The notes under the pieces are model-generated. The model worked only from the letters and a program-made list of their open reading frames with translations. It was not told the origin of the DNA and ran no database searches. DNA of 64,000 bases from Miscanthus floridulus. Lineage: Eukaryota; Streptophyta; Magnoliopsida; Poales; Poaceae. Positions 23,080-35,052 of this stretch are shown piece after piece; the stretch's first letter is position 1, and every line of letters begins with the position of its first letter. The translations under genes and the position numbers were made by a program. The stretch covers positions 7,565,707-7,629,706 of the forward strand of contig NC_089581.1 in the NCBI RefSeq assembly GCF_019320115.1. The letters run 5' to 3'.

Positions 23080-25575
23080 AGAGCAGGTTTTGTCGTCCGC
23101 GTGATCCGAGTAGTAGTTCTTTGATTCGGCGATAGGTGAAGTTTTCCCGAACTCCCCCGATTCTTGGTGATGGAGTTGAGTATTGAGGTTGAAGTGAAGT
23201 AATGTTCTTGATTAATTCAACTGAAATAGCTATTCTGAGAGGGCAATCCGTGATTTCATCGAAATTTTGCTGGGAGTGCTTTTGAATTTCAGAATCTACC
23301 GGGCCTGTGTGATTGTGTTTTGTTATCATAGTAGTTCTCGTTTGCACGCTTAGTTTCTGGATTATGCCTGTGCGAAATTGTGCGTTATGTGCATATGTGT
23401 CCATGAGATTTGATATACACGATGGTAATACAAAATTTGTATTTAACTAACATATTGTAAAACTTGCAATTTCTCCATAGCAAGCATTACGATGATCGTG
23501 TATATAAGTCGTAGACTCGTAGTAAGTAATACGATGATCAAGTATATGTATAGGCGAGCAACTCCAGTAGTTTTAGATAAACAACTACCTAAACTAACTT
23601 CATTTAGCGTAACACATCAACATCGAGTTTTTCTAGCGTAACACATGAAAATAGTTTCGATTCCAAACCATTGTAGACTCGATTTTCAAATGTTACGCTG
23701 ATGCAGATTTTTCTTGTGCAAGCGGACATCAAGTGCTCTAAGAGCCTTGTACTATGTACATTTTGTACCATATTCTTTTTTTAATATTTATAAAAAAATA
23801 TAGGTAGGGGCTCCCCTGCCGTTCTGTAAAAAAAAAGTTCAAACCGAGAGTGATATGGTGACAGTGGCACCCACGAGTTAACTATTAGGATACGCACAAC
23901 GCAGCCATACAGAATCATTAGCCTCAAACTAAAATCTAGATTCTACGTTGACAAAAAATAGAAACCCGCACTCTCTCTCCCTAAGGGCGCCATCCGCCTT
24001 TCCTGTCGTCATGCTCCTGTACAGCAAAAAGAACGTGCATGCAGCAACCTTTTCTCCTTTCTCCCTCTCCAAGGTCACCATCCACCGATCACATCGCATT
24101 CTTGAGCGTTTTCTTCTACTGTTTGTCAGGTAGGGATACCAGTTATTCTATAGACTACTACAAGCCTCTACGAGACCACCAAAGGAAGTGACATGGTATG
24201 TTAATGCCGAGGTGAAGGATGTGGTAGTACACCATCCTAGCACGTTGGGGAAGCCCTTAGTGTCACCAAAGAGGCATGATCTTTTCTACCGACCCCTACC
24301 TATATACAAGCGTGGTTGGTGCCACACTAGTATCCTACCATGTAAAAGTATAGAAAATCATGTAGATTCTTAATATTGGGCATCGGTTGCCACATATTAA
24401 TTAGTAAGTACTCTCTCTCTCCGTGTGTTCCAAGTTGCATATATGTAAGACAAGGATATGTTATCTAGCTAAACACTATATCGATGCCAAGAGATCCATG
24501 AGGCAAGGATCCATTGCCACCTTAGAACATCTCCGCACTGCGTCGGCCAATCACTAGATTCATTAGACAAGGACAAGGATGTTGTGTTCTTTTGCCTCAA
24601 CGTGGATCATTGGACCCATGATGTCAAAGGATTATTAAATCATGTTCTTTGAAAGACCAACAGGATTACAGGAATCGTGTCATAGATCATAGTCTAGAGA
24701 AGCCATGTAGTTCATGAAAGATGGCGTCATAGCCACCGATGACTTTTGTTGTTCTCTATGACGATCCTCTGCCTCTCTTTTCTCCAATTAGTGTGCCTAG
24801 CCCAATTCTTGTGTACCATCTTACATGCATGCTCCACCTGCCTCTGCTCATTTGCACAAGCCACCCTAGTCCAACCAACTACAATAACAAATACGATAGA
24901 GAGGCAAGGTCAAGCAAGCATTACAGATATGCAATTAGGGCCGAACACAAAAGGTTTCGTTGAGCTCGATTGGTGGCTTGTTTTAAAATTGCTCATATTA
25001 TTCTTGTTTTTCTTTCAGAATTAAAACTATGTGATTTTGAATGGACTTGAACTTAGGCTCGCTTGTTAAATTTAGTTTAAGGTCGTGTCTCAAATAACAC
25101 AAAGACGATTACAATAAATTATTAGAATACTCCAAGAAAACAAAAAAAAAGTTTACTAGGCCTACCCACAAATGCAGGCCTAGTAGTAGACTAGTACTAC
25201 TGTAATGGTGCATCACTCGACGGCAATCAAACAGAGGCTCCAATAATAATAAATAAAGTAATATAATAATAAAAAACAACAGCAATTTTTTTATAGCGAA
25301 ATAAAAATAACAACTGGTTTTTTTTAGAGACAAATAACAACAATTGATAAACCTGTAACCTGTGTCCGTAGGGCTGAAGGCCTGTTCACACGTCGACATA
25401 CATAGTGGAACCATACACAAGAGTAACCATCTGGGCCCTAGGATTTTTTGGGCCGACTAGAAGCTAGTACACACGAATGTTGTAACGGGGAAATCTGGGC
25501 AGCCGCGCGCCCAGCCGGGGCATTTCTGGGTGGCTGGGCGGCTGCCTGGCTGGGACTTGCTGCTACTGCTAGTGG
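23080..25575. other. long intergenic stretch, no gene seen
   Basis: The first few hundred bases should be the 3' UTR of the preceding gene. The rest is AT-rich with only short frames. I recognise no protein, RNA gene or clear transposon ends. Confidence 0.4.
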
Positions 25576-25842
25576 CTAGTGCCCTACACCGGGAGCGGGA
25601 GGGCACACGCCGCCGGAGTTGCTCCCGTAGGTGCAGTTGGACGGCTGCGCCGAGGAGTTCGTGCTCGTGTGCTCCACAGCCACGGCGACGCGATCCAGCA
25701 CGGCGCCGGCGCCCGAGCTGCCGGCGCCCTGCCTCATCACCAACGGCCGCGCCGCCGCGCCAACGACGCCGCCACCTGAGGCGAGCACGGCAAGGACAAG
25801 AACCGCTGCTGCAACGACGACTGCAAGCTTCGAGGACCTCAT
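25576..25842 (-). CDS. small predicted secreted peptide
   Basis: The ATG at 25842 opens MRSSKLAVVVAAAVLVLAVL, a classic signal peptide with a short basic head and long hydrophobic core, cleaved probably after GVVGAAA. The remaining about 55 residues end PSNCTYGSNSGGVCPPAPG, with only two cysteines seven or more residues apart. Total 88 residues. An upstream in-frame ATG at 25980 exists but would bury the signal sequence. A TATA-like TATTTATA on this strand lies about 110 bases upstream (25949-25956). The short secreted precursor with a conserved-looking C-terminus resembles plant peptide hormone or apoplastic peptide precursors, but I cannot assign a family. Its upstream region has a diverged second copy at 29.8-30.4 kb. 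Confidence 0.55.
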   Translation of the reverse strand: MRSSKLAVVVAAAVLVLAVLASGGGVVGAAARPLVMRQGAGSSGAGAVLDRVAVAVEHTSTNSSAQPSNCTYGSNSGGVCPPAPGVGH

Positions 25843-26009
25843 GGTCGATCGATGGATGGATTCACACTTCACAGCTAGCAATCGATCGCGATCGAGTAGC
25901 CTTAATTGCCGCGATCGTCGTGTGAGGCTGTGCTGCGATGTGTATGCAATGCATGCGTATAAATACATGCACGGGCGCACGCACGGCTACATGGTAAACA
26001 CTAGCTAGT

Positions 26010-26735
26010 AGTGCGCGGAGAGATGAGAGGGAGAGACGTTTTGCATTGTCATTTGACCTTGGAATGAACAAGTAAATGCTTGCTTGTCTAGTCGTTGTCT
26101 TTCAGGGGAGGAAATTTGATTAGACTTGCAGTCTGCATGCATGCACACACCCGCCGGCAATTCAGCTTCTTCGGTCAGGGAAGCATCGAGTACAAGTAGA
26201 CCAATGCGTTGTGTCTCCTTTTTGACCCTTCTCTACGTGTCAACCCGAGAAAAACTATATACAGTGTTAATGTGCGCATGTTTGACTCCTGGGACTGAAG
26301 AAGATGGAAGCTGAGGACGGCAAGCACTTCGGAAGGCAGGGAGAGCACTCGGGCAGAGGAGCTCGATCAGCGAACCTGCTGGCCACCTGATCGAGCTCGC
26401 TCAGGGTCTCACACAGCAGCCAGCAGGGACGACGACGTGTCTGCTAGGCTCTCCCTCTCCTTGTCAGGCGGTCAGAGGAGAGACGGATCTGGATCGTGGG
26501 ACGGGCCTAACACGCGAGCTCGGACTTTCGGCTCTGCTCCGCGCGCGCGTGTTGCGTCGATCCAGCTCCAGCACCACCGTACCGCAAACTCCGCGAGCCA
26601 TCGTCGGCGCCGCCGGCCGGAACACGCACCGACGCACGTGAACGAGCGCGCTGGCTAGTGGGCGTGATAAGTGGTCGACGACCCAGAAGAAATGGGGGCG
26701 CGCGGACGGAGAAGGCAGCGGGCACCGGGAAGCAT
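26010..26735. repeat. upstream segment, copy 1 of a diverged duplication
   Basis: Shared blocks with 29815-30440, in the same order and orientation, include GAGAGACGTTTTGCAT, GACGGCAAGCA, GACGACGACGTG and GGGACGGGCCTAACACG. This copy lies directly upstream of the secreted-peptide gene and probably contains its promoter. Confidence 0.75.
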
Positions 26736-27229
26736 GCTTTGCTCTTTTATTTACGCACGCGCGTGTGTGTAAATATGTATAAATCTCAAAAACCTATTAC
26801 GCCTATTCTCTGACCGTCTCAAAAATCTACAACCGACGACATACGGCATTCGACAATGCGGCTCCATGTCAGACCGAGCCATGCTACATGCACAGTCACT
26901 GAACCAGTATATGGAAGAGCATGGCTAGCGAGACGTCCGGACGGACCGCGCAGCCCGCCTCCGTCCGCCTACTCGCACGCACACCCCGCCCGCCGCTCTT
27001 TGTGTTCGGACAGCCGCACCACCCGCCCCCGTCCACCTCGCCCCCGCGCACCCTACCTGTCGTTGCGCCCTGCTCTTTCTCCCTACCTCGTCCTCTCTCT
27101 CTCTCTCTTCGCGTGGGCAGGACCTAGGAGCCAGTCCCCAGCTCGCTACGCCCCCGTCCGTCGCTCCCTAGATCGCCGCGCCTCATCCCTCGGCGTTTGG
27201 GCCATGCGCCCATCACTCACCATGGCCCG

Positions 27230-28118
27230 TGAAACACTTGCAACATGCAACACTTGGATGCAACATACGTCTAACACAGATGAAACATTAGAAATATACC
27301 GTTGCAACATATGTGTGAAACATATGCAACATCCAGATAAAACCCTTGCAACACGTGTGCGAAACATGTGCAACATCCAGATAAAACATTTGCAACATGT
27401 GTGTGACACATATACAACATCCAGATAAAACACTTGCTACAATATACATCTAAAACAGATGAAACATTTTTTCAAAACGCTTGCAACATACCATTGGAAA
27501 CACTTGCAAAATATGCAACATGTGTAACATCCCGATCTACTTTTGCAACATCCATATATAACAATTGCAACATACCTCTAAGACACCTGAAACACTTAAA
27601 ACATACATTTGCAACATAGAGGACGGGAAGGTCGGAGCCGGTAGATTTCGGTCATTCGGGTGGGATCCGGCAGCGAGCGGCGGCGCGCTAGCACCACTAG
27701 CACCAGCACCAATGGCGGCCAAGTAGGCGGCGCGCGCTACGAGAGGGAGCGGGTGGCGTGGCGCACGGCCGAAGCGAGGAGCGAGGTGCGGGTGGGGCGA
27801 GCGATGGGCGGGAGAGAGGAGCGAGCGGCGAGCGGCGCATGGGTCGGGGCGCGGTGGGAGAATGCCGCAGCAACGAGCGGAGTAAGGCGCGACGTCCGGA
27901 TGGGATGAACACCCATGACCAAGCATTACCGGGGCTACGCACGTATGTTTTAAGTGTATGTTCCACATGCTTGACCTGTTTTAGACGTATGTTGCAAATG
28001 TATATTACAAATGTTTTAGCTGCTTCATACGTATGTTTTATGTGTTTTATTTGGATGTTGCAATGACTATATATGTATGTTTCAAGAGTATATTGTATAT
28101 GTTGCAACGATCGAATGG
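27230..28118. mobile_element. DNA element with inverted CAACAT-rich arms
   Basis: The left arm (27230-27620) is full of GCAACAT, AAACATTTGC and CCAGATAAAACACTTG words. The right arm (27945-28118) has the reverse complements (ATGTTGC, GTTTTATTTGGATGTTGC). Between them is a GC-rich core (27625-27940). A core flanked by inverted subterminal arrays is typical of non-autonomous DNA transposons. No transposase seen and the exact ends are unclear. Confidence 0.55.
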
Positions 28119-28218
28119 ATGTTGCAGAGGAGAAGAGACGTTAGGAAAGAGAAGGGGTGCGGCCGAGATAGAGCGCGGTGGGGATGGCGCTGCAGTGAGA
28201 GGAGCAGCACGGCGCGGC

Positions 28219-29808
28219 TAAAAGGTCCTAATGGCTACAGGGGGGTGAATAGCCTAATAAAAATTTCTACAACAACATTTAGTAAATATGTTAGACAATT
28301 AAACGGCAAAGTGAGTGTTGCGCTAGCCTACTAAAATAGCAAGCCACCTACCACAATTCTAGTGTCTATATTCTCTAAGCACACAATGGCTATATCACTA
28401 CACTAAGTTAGTGTGCTCTCAAAGACTAATTAAAGAGACACTAATGACTAGACCCGACACTAGCTTGCTCTCAGAACTAATTACACTAAAGAGCGAAGCT
28501 ACACTAGAAAAGTAAATGCAAGGTAGGGGATGTGATGATTATATCGACGTGTCGAGGAGTGAGCCAATCACAAGATAATCATAATTAATCACAAGATGAT
28601 CAATGAAATCCTCGAACAATGATGACACAGGACTTTTTACCAAGGTTCACTTGCTTGCCGGTAAGCTAGTTCTCGTTGTGACGATACACTCATTTGGAGG
28701 TTCACGCGCTACTTGGCATCATATGCCAAACCCACAACTGAGTGCCGCACAACCAACACAAGATGAGAATCACACAAGCCACGAGCAATTTACTATAGTA
28801 CCTTTTGGCTCTCCGCCAAGGAAAGGTCAAAAACTCCTCACAAACACTATGATCGAAGCCGGAGACAATCACCAACCTCCGCTCGACGATCCTCGCTGCA
28901 CCCAGCCTTCTAGGTGGCAGCAACCACCAAGAGTAACAAGCGAAACCCGCAGCAAAACACGAACATCAAGTGCCTCTAGATGCAATCACTCAAACAATGC
29001 ACTTGGATTCAATCCCAATCTCACAAAGATGATAAATCTATGATGGAAATGAGTGGGAGGGCTTTGGCTAAGCTCACAAGGTTGCTATATCAATGCAAAT
29101 AGCCAAGAGAGAGAGAGCTTGAGCCGGCCAAACGATATAAATAGACACCCCAAACAATAGAGCCGTTGGCTCAATTATTGGGCAGTCTACGCACTGACCG
29201 GACACGTAGCTCGTGTACTACACCAGACATGTCCAATCACCCCGCGAGAGCCACGTGTCCCCTTCAAATGAAGTGGCCGTTGGCGCCCAACGGCTCTCTT
29301 TGTCGCGCACTGACACAAAGGATCGGACGTGCTCTTAGAAATCGACCGGACGCAGGCGAGGCAGCGTCAAGTCGAGTCCAGAGAGCTCCCAGAACCGCTC
29401 TGGGCCGACCGGACGCATCCAGTCTCACCAAACCAGATGCACCCAGCGTCAGATCAATTATAGCGCTAGAAACCAAGGCTCACTTGGCGTTCGGTCGCAG
29501 CGTTAGGTCACAGCGTCTGGTCGCTGCTCGCGTCGGGCCAAATACCGGACGCGTCCTCTCCCAATACCGGATGTGTCCGGTCACCTCTGCAACACTTGCC
29601 CGAGCTAGGGTACAATACCGGACGCATCTGATCCCAATTCCGGACGCGTCTGGTCACCCTGTGACCAGCACGACTAACTCATTTTCAACTCCAACTCTTT
29701 CACTCTTGCTCAAATGTGCCAATCAGAAGTGTATCACCTTGTGCATATGTGTTAGCATATTTTCACATATATTTTCAAGGATGTTAGCACTCACCAGAAT
29801 CTAAATGC
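28219..29808 (-). mobile_element. solo LTR of a Copia-type element, reverse orientation
   Basis: Read on the minus strand it ends with a CACCCCCCTG-like stretch, the same kind of end as the two LTRs at 55.0 and 58.4 kb (CACCCCCCTC and CCCCCCCTC). It also carries several CCGGACGC words as they do. No primer-binding site or internal region adjoins it, so it is most likely a solo LTR left by recombination. It separates upstream segment copy 2 from the CAACAT element. Confidence 0.6.
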
Positions 29809-29814
29809 ATACGT

Positions 29815-30440
29815 AACGAGAGACGTTTTGCATCGTCATTTGACCGTACCTGGGATCGAAGTCGTAGTAGTAATAATGCTTGCTGGTTTGGAGTTATTGG
29901 AACCAGCTGCATTATTCCACAGATTCAGACTTGCAGACTGCACGCATCCAGCATCTTAGATTGTTAGTTCATTCAGTCTAGGAAAGTACCTAATGTATTC
30001 CTTTAGTTAATCCGTTCTAATTCCTTTTTGACTTTTTTTTTCTACGTGTCGTACTACCGCTGTGCCCTCGTTGTGCGCATGCTTGACTCTGTACTGGAAC
30101 TCTGGAAACGGAGGACGGACGGCAAGCATCACTTTGGAAAGCAGCAGGGAGTGCTCGCAGAGCGAGGAGGTCGGCGAACCTGGCCACCAGATCGAGCTCG
30201 CTCCATCAGGGACGACGACGTGGGCACGTGGCTGCTGGGCTCGCGCCTTGGCAGGCCAGGGGAGACGGATCATGGGACGGGCCTAACACGGGGAGCCCTT
30301 TAGTTTCGGCTCTAGTCTTTGCATCGTCCGCGCGCGAGCCACCGTCCGTCGGCGCCGGAACACGCATGCTCGTGCGCTGCCTCATGGGGTGTGCGGGTGC
30401 CGGTGCCGTGGGCGTGGCGTGGCCGGAGAAGGCGAGTGAG
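29815..30440. repeat. upstream segment, copy 2 of a diverged duplication
   Basis: This is homologous to 26010-26735. The peptide gene expected beside it is absent; a solo LTR begins instead. It therefore looks like the surviving promoter half of a duplicated locus. Confidence 0.7.
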
Positions 30441-30916
30441 TAAACAAATTTTAAAAACCAACCATCTCATGAGGCAATGATGCGAGAGCGAAATCGTCTC
30501 CTCCAAATTTCAAAATTGACACGCATAAGACCTTTTGCATCAGTACATATTCTAAAACTCTGCAATGCAATTCAGATGACTTCACGCGGAATGCTCAGCG
30601 CACTTCCTTTGCATACCCACAACCTCAACCACAACCAGATGACAGCAACCGCATGCACATCACATGTGTACCACTACAATCAGCTCATCATCATTATTTA
30701 CACCCTACAAAAATTGACAGCCGTCAGTTAGCTCAGACCAAGGATAAATAAATAACCCACACAGTACTAACCAAAATAGTACCACTGGATCAGTGATTCA
30801 GTAGAATTCAGAAGTTTAAAGTTCAGCCAATGGGGGCATCATCAGCTGACTGAAACATCGCATTACCTCTGCTACAGCAGCCAGTCATCACCATCTCCAC
30901 TTCACCAGCAAATATC

Positions 30917-33301
30917 CTACTCCTTCGAACCGATCCCCATCCTCCGGAGCTGCCTGAGGCTGCCAGCGATGTCGCGGATCAGAGCCTCGCCTTCTTTGCC
31001 ATTTCTCAGTGAGTTCACACTGTGCTCCAGGAAGCTCCTGTCCGCTTCCAGTGCCATCAGCCTCTCACTGACTTTAGAAATCTCGTCTTCAAGTGAAGCC
31101 AGGTCATTCTCGCTCACCATGGCATGGTACTGCCCCTTGGGGTCACTTTGTTTCGAGTCCCTGGAGATGTATCCGTTTCTTCCTAGATGCTTTTCGAATA
31201 CCGAGTCATCAGTTTCGCTGTCTTCGTATGCATCATCACTGTTTCTGTCGTCAACTGGATCTTCTTTCGGCCTGTTCGCTGGTTGGTTTCTGGGCTGGTT
31301 TGGGCTGGCTGGTGCTGGTTTGTTGTGAGAGAAAAATACTGTTGGCTGGCTGGTTTGGGCTGGCTGAAACCAACAAGCGAACAGGGCGTTTGCCATCACT
31401 GACCTTTTGCACAGGAACATGCTTGCTGTTGTTTGAGAATTCATGAAGCTTCTGCCTCAGCTTCCTCAAGCATTTCGCGATGTACGTCGTCTCGTCCTCA
31501 AAACAAGCGAGTGATTTAATTCCGGAGATGCTAGAGCCAGCATGTTCTTTCTGACATGAAAGGCGCATTTGGTCACGTATTTCATTGACGAGTAACTGAT
31601 CTTTAAGTTTCATCCTGTAGCCTTCGATCTCAGCTTGAAGATTTTGAACGATTCCGGTCATCTTCTGAAGGTCCTCACGGTCATACTCGCTTTGCTCTTC
31701 CATCATCCTCTGGTACTGCAAGGCTTCCATCTGCTTTGCTGCCTTCTCTTCCTGCAGTCTAATGATCATGGCCATCGTTTGGTTCGCTGCCACAGCTGAC
31801 GCGTTTCTTTCTTCCTCCAGCTCCTTCCAAAGACGGCTTATCGACTTGCGGTCCAGCTCAATTTGTTGCTTCAGTTGATCAATCGTGCACTCTCCTTCAG
31901 CTTCATTTACCATGCTCTCGGAGATACCTGAATAATTTCTGTCAAGGGATAGTGCTCTTGTGATATTGTTTAGTATGGCTTGTTCATGGTTGTTCTGTAC
32001 AGTAGGGCTATCACTGTCAGTTGCACGGGATGCAGTAGACAGCTGTGACAACAGTGATTTCAAATCTTCATGGACTTTAAGAGAATTATTCCTTGATCTT
32101 CTTTGAGTAAATTCAACTTTGTTTTCATCTGGCAAGGTGTCGGTTTCAACAGATTTAGTGGTTATTGAAAACTCATCAGAAGAACTAAGAGCATTGTGCC
32201 AAACATCATCTTCAGATTTATCTCCTGGAAAAAGAGAGAGTATCCTCAGCACATATAAACGAATTAATCATAAACACAAAGGGTAGCAGATACTTCAACA
32301 TGGTGAAGGATAAATGGATAATTCAGACCTCTTGTATTAGAATCTTCAGCAATTTGCTGCCTGTCTTTGTTCGAAAGATCAGTTGACTGAAGGTTTGTGT
32401 TGCCATCATCTTGGATGTTGTGCAAACCTCCTGAACTTTCAGAAGGCTGATTATCGCAACCATCATTCTGGACTGGTATCAACCCAGGCTCCTCAGGTAA
32501 TTTCTCCTGTGAGTTATCATATGGGGGTCTGTCATCTGCAATCTTTGTTAGATGATGGCCCAATACAAAACCTTCCTTCAAATTATCTTGGTCATCCTTG
32601 AGAAAACTTCCAACATTACCACCAGGCTGCCAGGGCTCTGATTCAGTGTCAGAGGTCTTCAGCTCACCGTATGCAACATAATTGATCTCATCGATACTCT
32701 GTTGGTCTCTTGAAACAACTCTGCAAATCCCCTCGATGCCAATGCCACTAGCTTTGCTTTGAAGAACCACAAAAGGATGAGACTTAACTTGCAATGGTCT
32801 TGAGCAACATGAACATAGAGTGTCCTTCTTCATGACTGGTGCTTCAGTTGCATCATTTCTCAAAGTGAAGTTATTGTTGCAACCCACATTGCCGACACCG
32901 ACACCGACACCGAGTTTCCCCACCAAGGATCGGTATGTTTCTAGGTTTGATTTCTTGTCAGCGGCAAATGACAGCAGGCAGGCCTCACACATCCTGTGAA
33001 CATCAACAAGCTTTTGATGGATGTGGCAAAATGCCCATGATGATGCTTCTGCCTTGTGAGAACTGCACATTAATTCTCGATAAAAGCCCGGCTGTGCCTT
33101 GCCTAAGACATGATCCAGCCTCGTGCATATTGGGCATGGGGGTTGCAGCTTGCATAGGTGTGCAAATGTTGTCACCAGATAGGAGAGCAGACCCTCAAGC
33201 AGCAGCAGAAGCATCAAGACCCATTCTTGGACAACTGAAGTTAGTCGAGCAGAGAACTGCTGATATCTCCATGGATCACCAGTAATTGTTCTTGAAGCCA
33301 T
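30917..33301 (-). CDS. GTD-binding (DUF593) myosin-binding / FLOURY1-like protein, frame broken by a MITE
   Basis: Exon 1 is 32329-33301 and exon 2 is 30917-32224, joined in phase. The start MASRTITGDPWRYQQFSARL precedes a strong membrane segment (WVLMLLLLLEGLLSYLVTTF). A Cys-rich patch follows (PPCPICTRLDHVLG, CEACLLSF, CSCCSRPL). Exon 2 holds the coiled-coil GTD-binding domain (LKQQIELDRKSISRLWKELE, EREDLQKM-like repeats) and a further C-terminal coil (LASLEDEISKVSERLMALEA). Family members are endomembrane receptors for class XI myosins; FLOURY1 is an ER protein-body relative. A 115 bp MITE at 31271-31385 shifts the frame: the upstream frame ends at a stop at 31251, losing about 115 residues. 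Another in-frame ATG at 33355 could be the start. A non-coding 5' exon may lie at 33921-34180. Confidence 0.85.
31271..31385. mobile_element. 115 bp MITE inside a coding exon
   Basis: The ends CCTGTTCGCTGGTTGG and CCAACAAGCGAACAGG are inverted repeats with one mismatch. The interior repeats GGTTTGGGCTGGCTG. The length is not a multiple of three. A truncated relative lies at 41213-41280. No clear target duplication. Confidence 0.88.
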
Positions 33302-34438
33302 GACTTCAACTTGGGATGGAAATTTCTTACTGGATGAATAGTTTGTATATTTCATGTTGGAAAAGAACTGAAAAGATAATGTGCGGTTAGAGGCAAAACA
33401 ATAACCTAAACTCTGAAACTTAAGCCAACTGGCAACTGCAGCACAAGTAAAAAGCCCCATAATTTGATTCAAAATGAACATATCCAACTCAGATTTCCAT
33501 TTGCAAGGGAGGATTAGGGTTGAGGGTTTTAGGAATGAAACATGTGATTCCATCGTGCTAGAGGGGCTCCTAAAGTAAAATCTTCACCACAATTAGCCAT
33601 GTTATGTCAAAGATTATTCAGATTAACGTATAATAAAGGACATCTACATCTTACAGCTTTAGTTTAAACTGGAGGCTAATTTATGACCCAACTACATACA
33701 ATAATCGCACAAGAACACAAGAAGCTCAGGTTGTACTGGATCGGCCACAAAACTCAACAGCAAGAACTCAAATGAAGAACCGCTTCATTCATACAACCGA
33801 AACGTCCAATCCTAGTATCCCAGTACACAATCCGATCAAGCAAACCGGATTAACTCAAGAACTCCCAATTTGCATCAGCAATTAAAAAAAAGGGAAGATC
33901 AAACGGCTGATCTGACATACCTTCATCACATTTCTGAGGTGGCCATGGATTTTGTTTGCCTCTTCGGGAGAGGAGACAGGAAGTGAGGAAAGGAACGGCT
34001 TGCTCAGATCTCCCCGACTCCCCCCACTCCGTGTTCCTGGAGCACAACTTGCCAACTACCATGGAACCAATAAATAAACCGAAAATTAAAGGATTTACGT
34101 GCATCAATAAATAATTGAAGGACAGGTTAGAAGGTATCAAATGGAGAAATAAAGGTGGGTGTACCTCGTTCGTCATAACAGGCTGTGATAGTACACAAGA
34201 TTAGACGGAGAACAAAATAAACAAATAAACAATAGAAGAGGCAAATGAGCACTAATCTCTTATTTTAATTTATTTTCAAACTAAATAATGATACATGGCC
34301 TTCTCAATTTCGGATTCAAATATGGGCCTGTCGACTTTTTTTTTTTAAAAAAAATTTGCCACCGGGTGACAGACTGAAAAGCCAATCTAGCTACAACCAA
34401 TGAAGCAATTGTTGCGTTCGGTTCGACCCATTCCCTTG
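33302..34438 (-). promoter_or_regulatory. 5' UTR and promoter side of the GTD-binding gene
   Basis: A good acceptor (TTATCTTTTCAG) lies just upstream of the alternative ATG at 33355. Donor-like sites occur at 33920 (GAAG|GTATGTC) and about 34165 (GAG|GTACAC), consistent with one or two non-coding leader exons. This is inferred from splice signals only. Confidence 0.4.
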
Positions 34439-35052
34439 TCAACATTGACAGACACATGGGTCCACGTCATTAGTCAATACTGCTTCGAGAATATTTGGAC
34501 CAAAGTACCCTAATTGGTTTGTCACTGAGACGATAATTGCACTGAGGTTTTGGCTGCATCTTTCCAAAACCAACTTGAGACCAACCGTCGATCCAACGAA
34601 CCACCTGGAATTTTTTACACACCTCACAAGAAGGCATGGGTCTTCAGGATCCGCAGGCACCACCACAACCCTCAACAGGGCTTCCAAACCTGGAGATGCA
34701 TCAAACGGAACAGTGCCATTCCGATAGCTTTTTCAGCTCACAGATCAGTTGAGGCCTCAAGGGCTTCACTTCACAGGACCAAAACGCCAGGCGAACTCCC
34801 TACAAGGATCCTCAAGTAATTTACATGGAATGTCACATGGTCCCAGCAACAGAGTTCTTACGAGTACAAGACGAATGTAAAAAAAATGGACAAGGTCCAG
34901 CAGCGCGAACAACGTCATTGGCCCTACAGCCTTCTTTTGGTGGAGATGTTGGGTATAAAATAAAACAAAAAATGCATGGAGATGGAAACGTCTAAGAGTT
35001 AGGCAATTCAGTTTGTACAGAGACAATCCCAGCAGTTGCTGCTCCATGCTCT
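34439..35052. other. intergenic and 3' UTR of the WVD2-like gene
   Basis: Several hundred bases to the left of the WVD2-like stop codon should be its 3' UTR. No other gene is supported. Confidence 0.4.

Noticed and set aside
29166..29804. A 212-codon frame with many Arg/Pro/Thr residues
   Set aside because: It lies inside the solo LTR and reads through the CCGGACGC-type words; no protein similarity.
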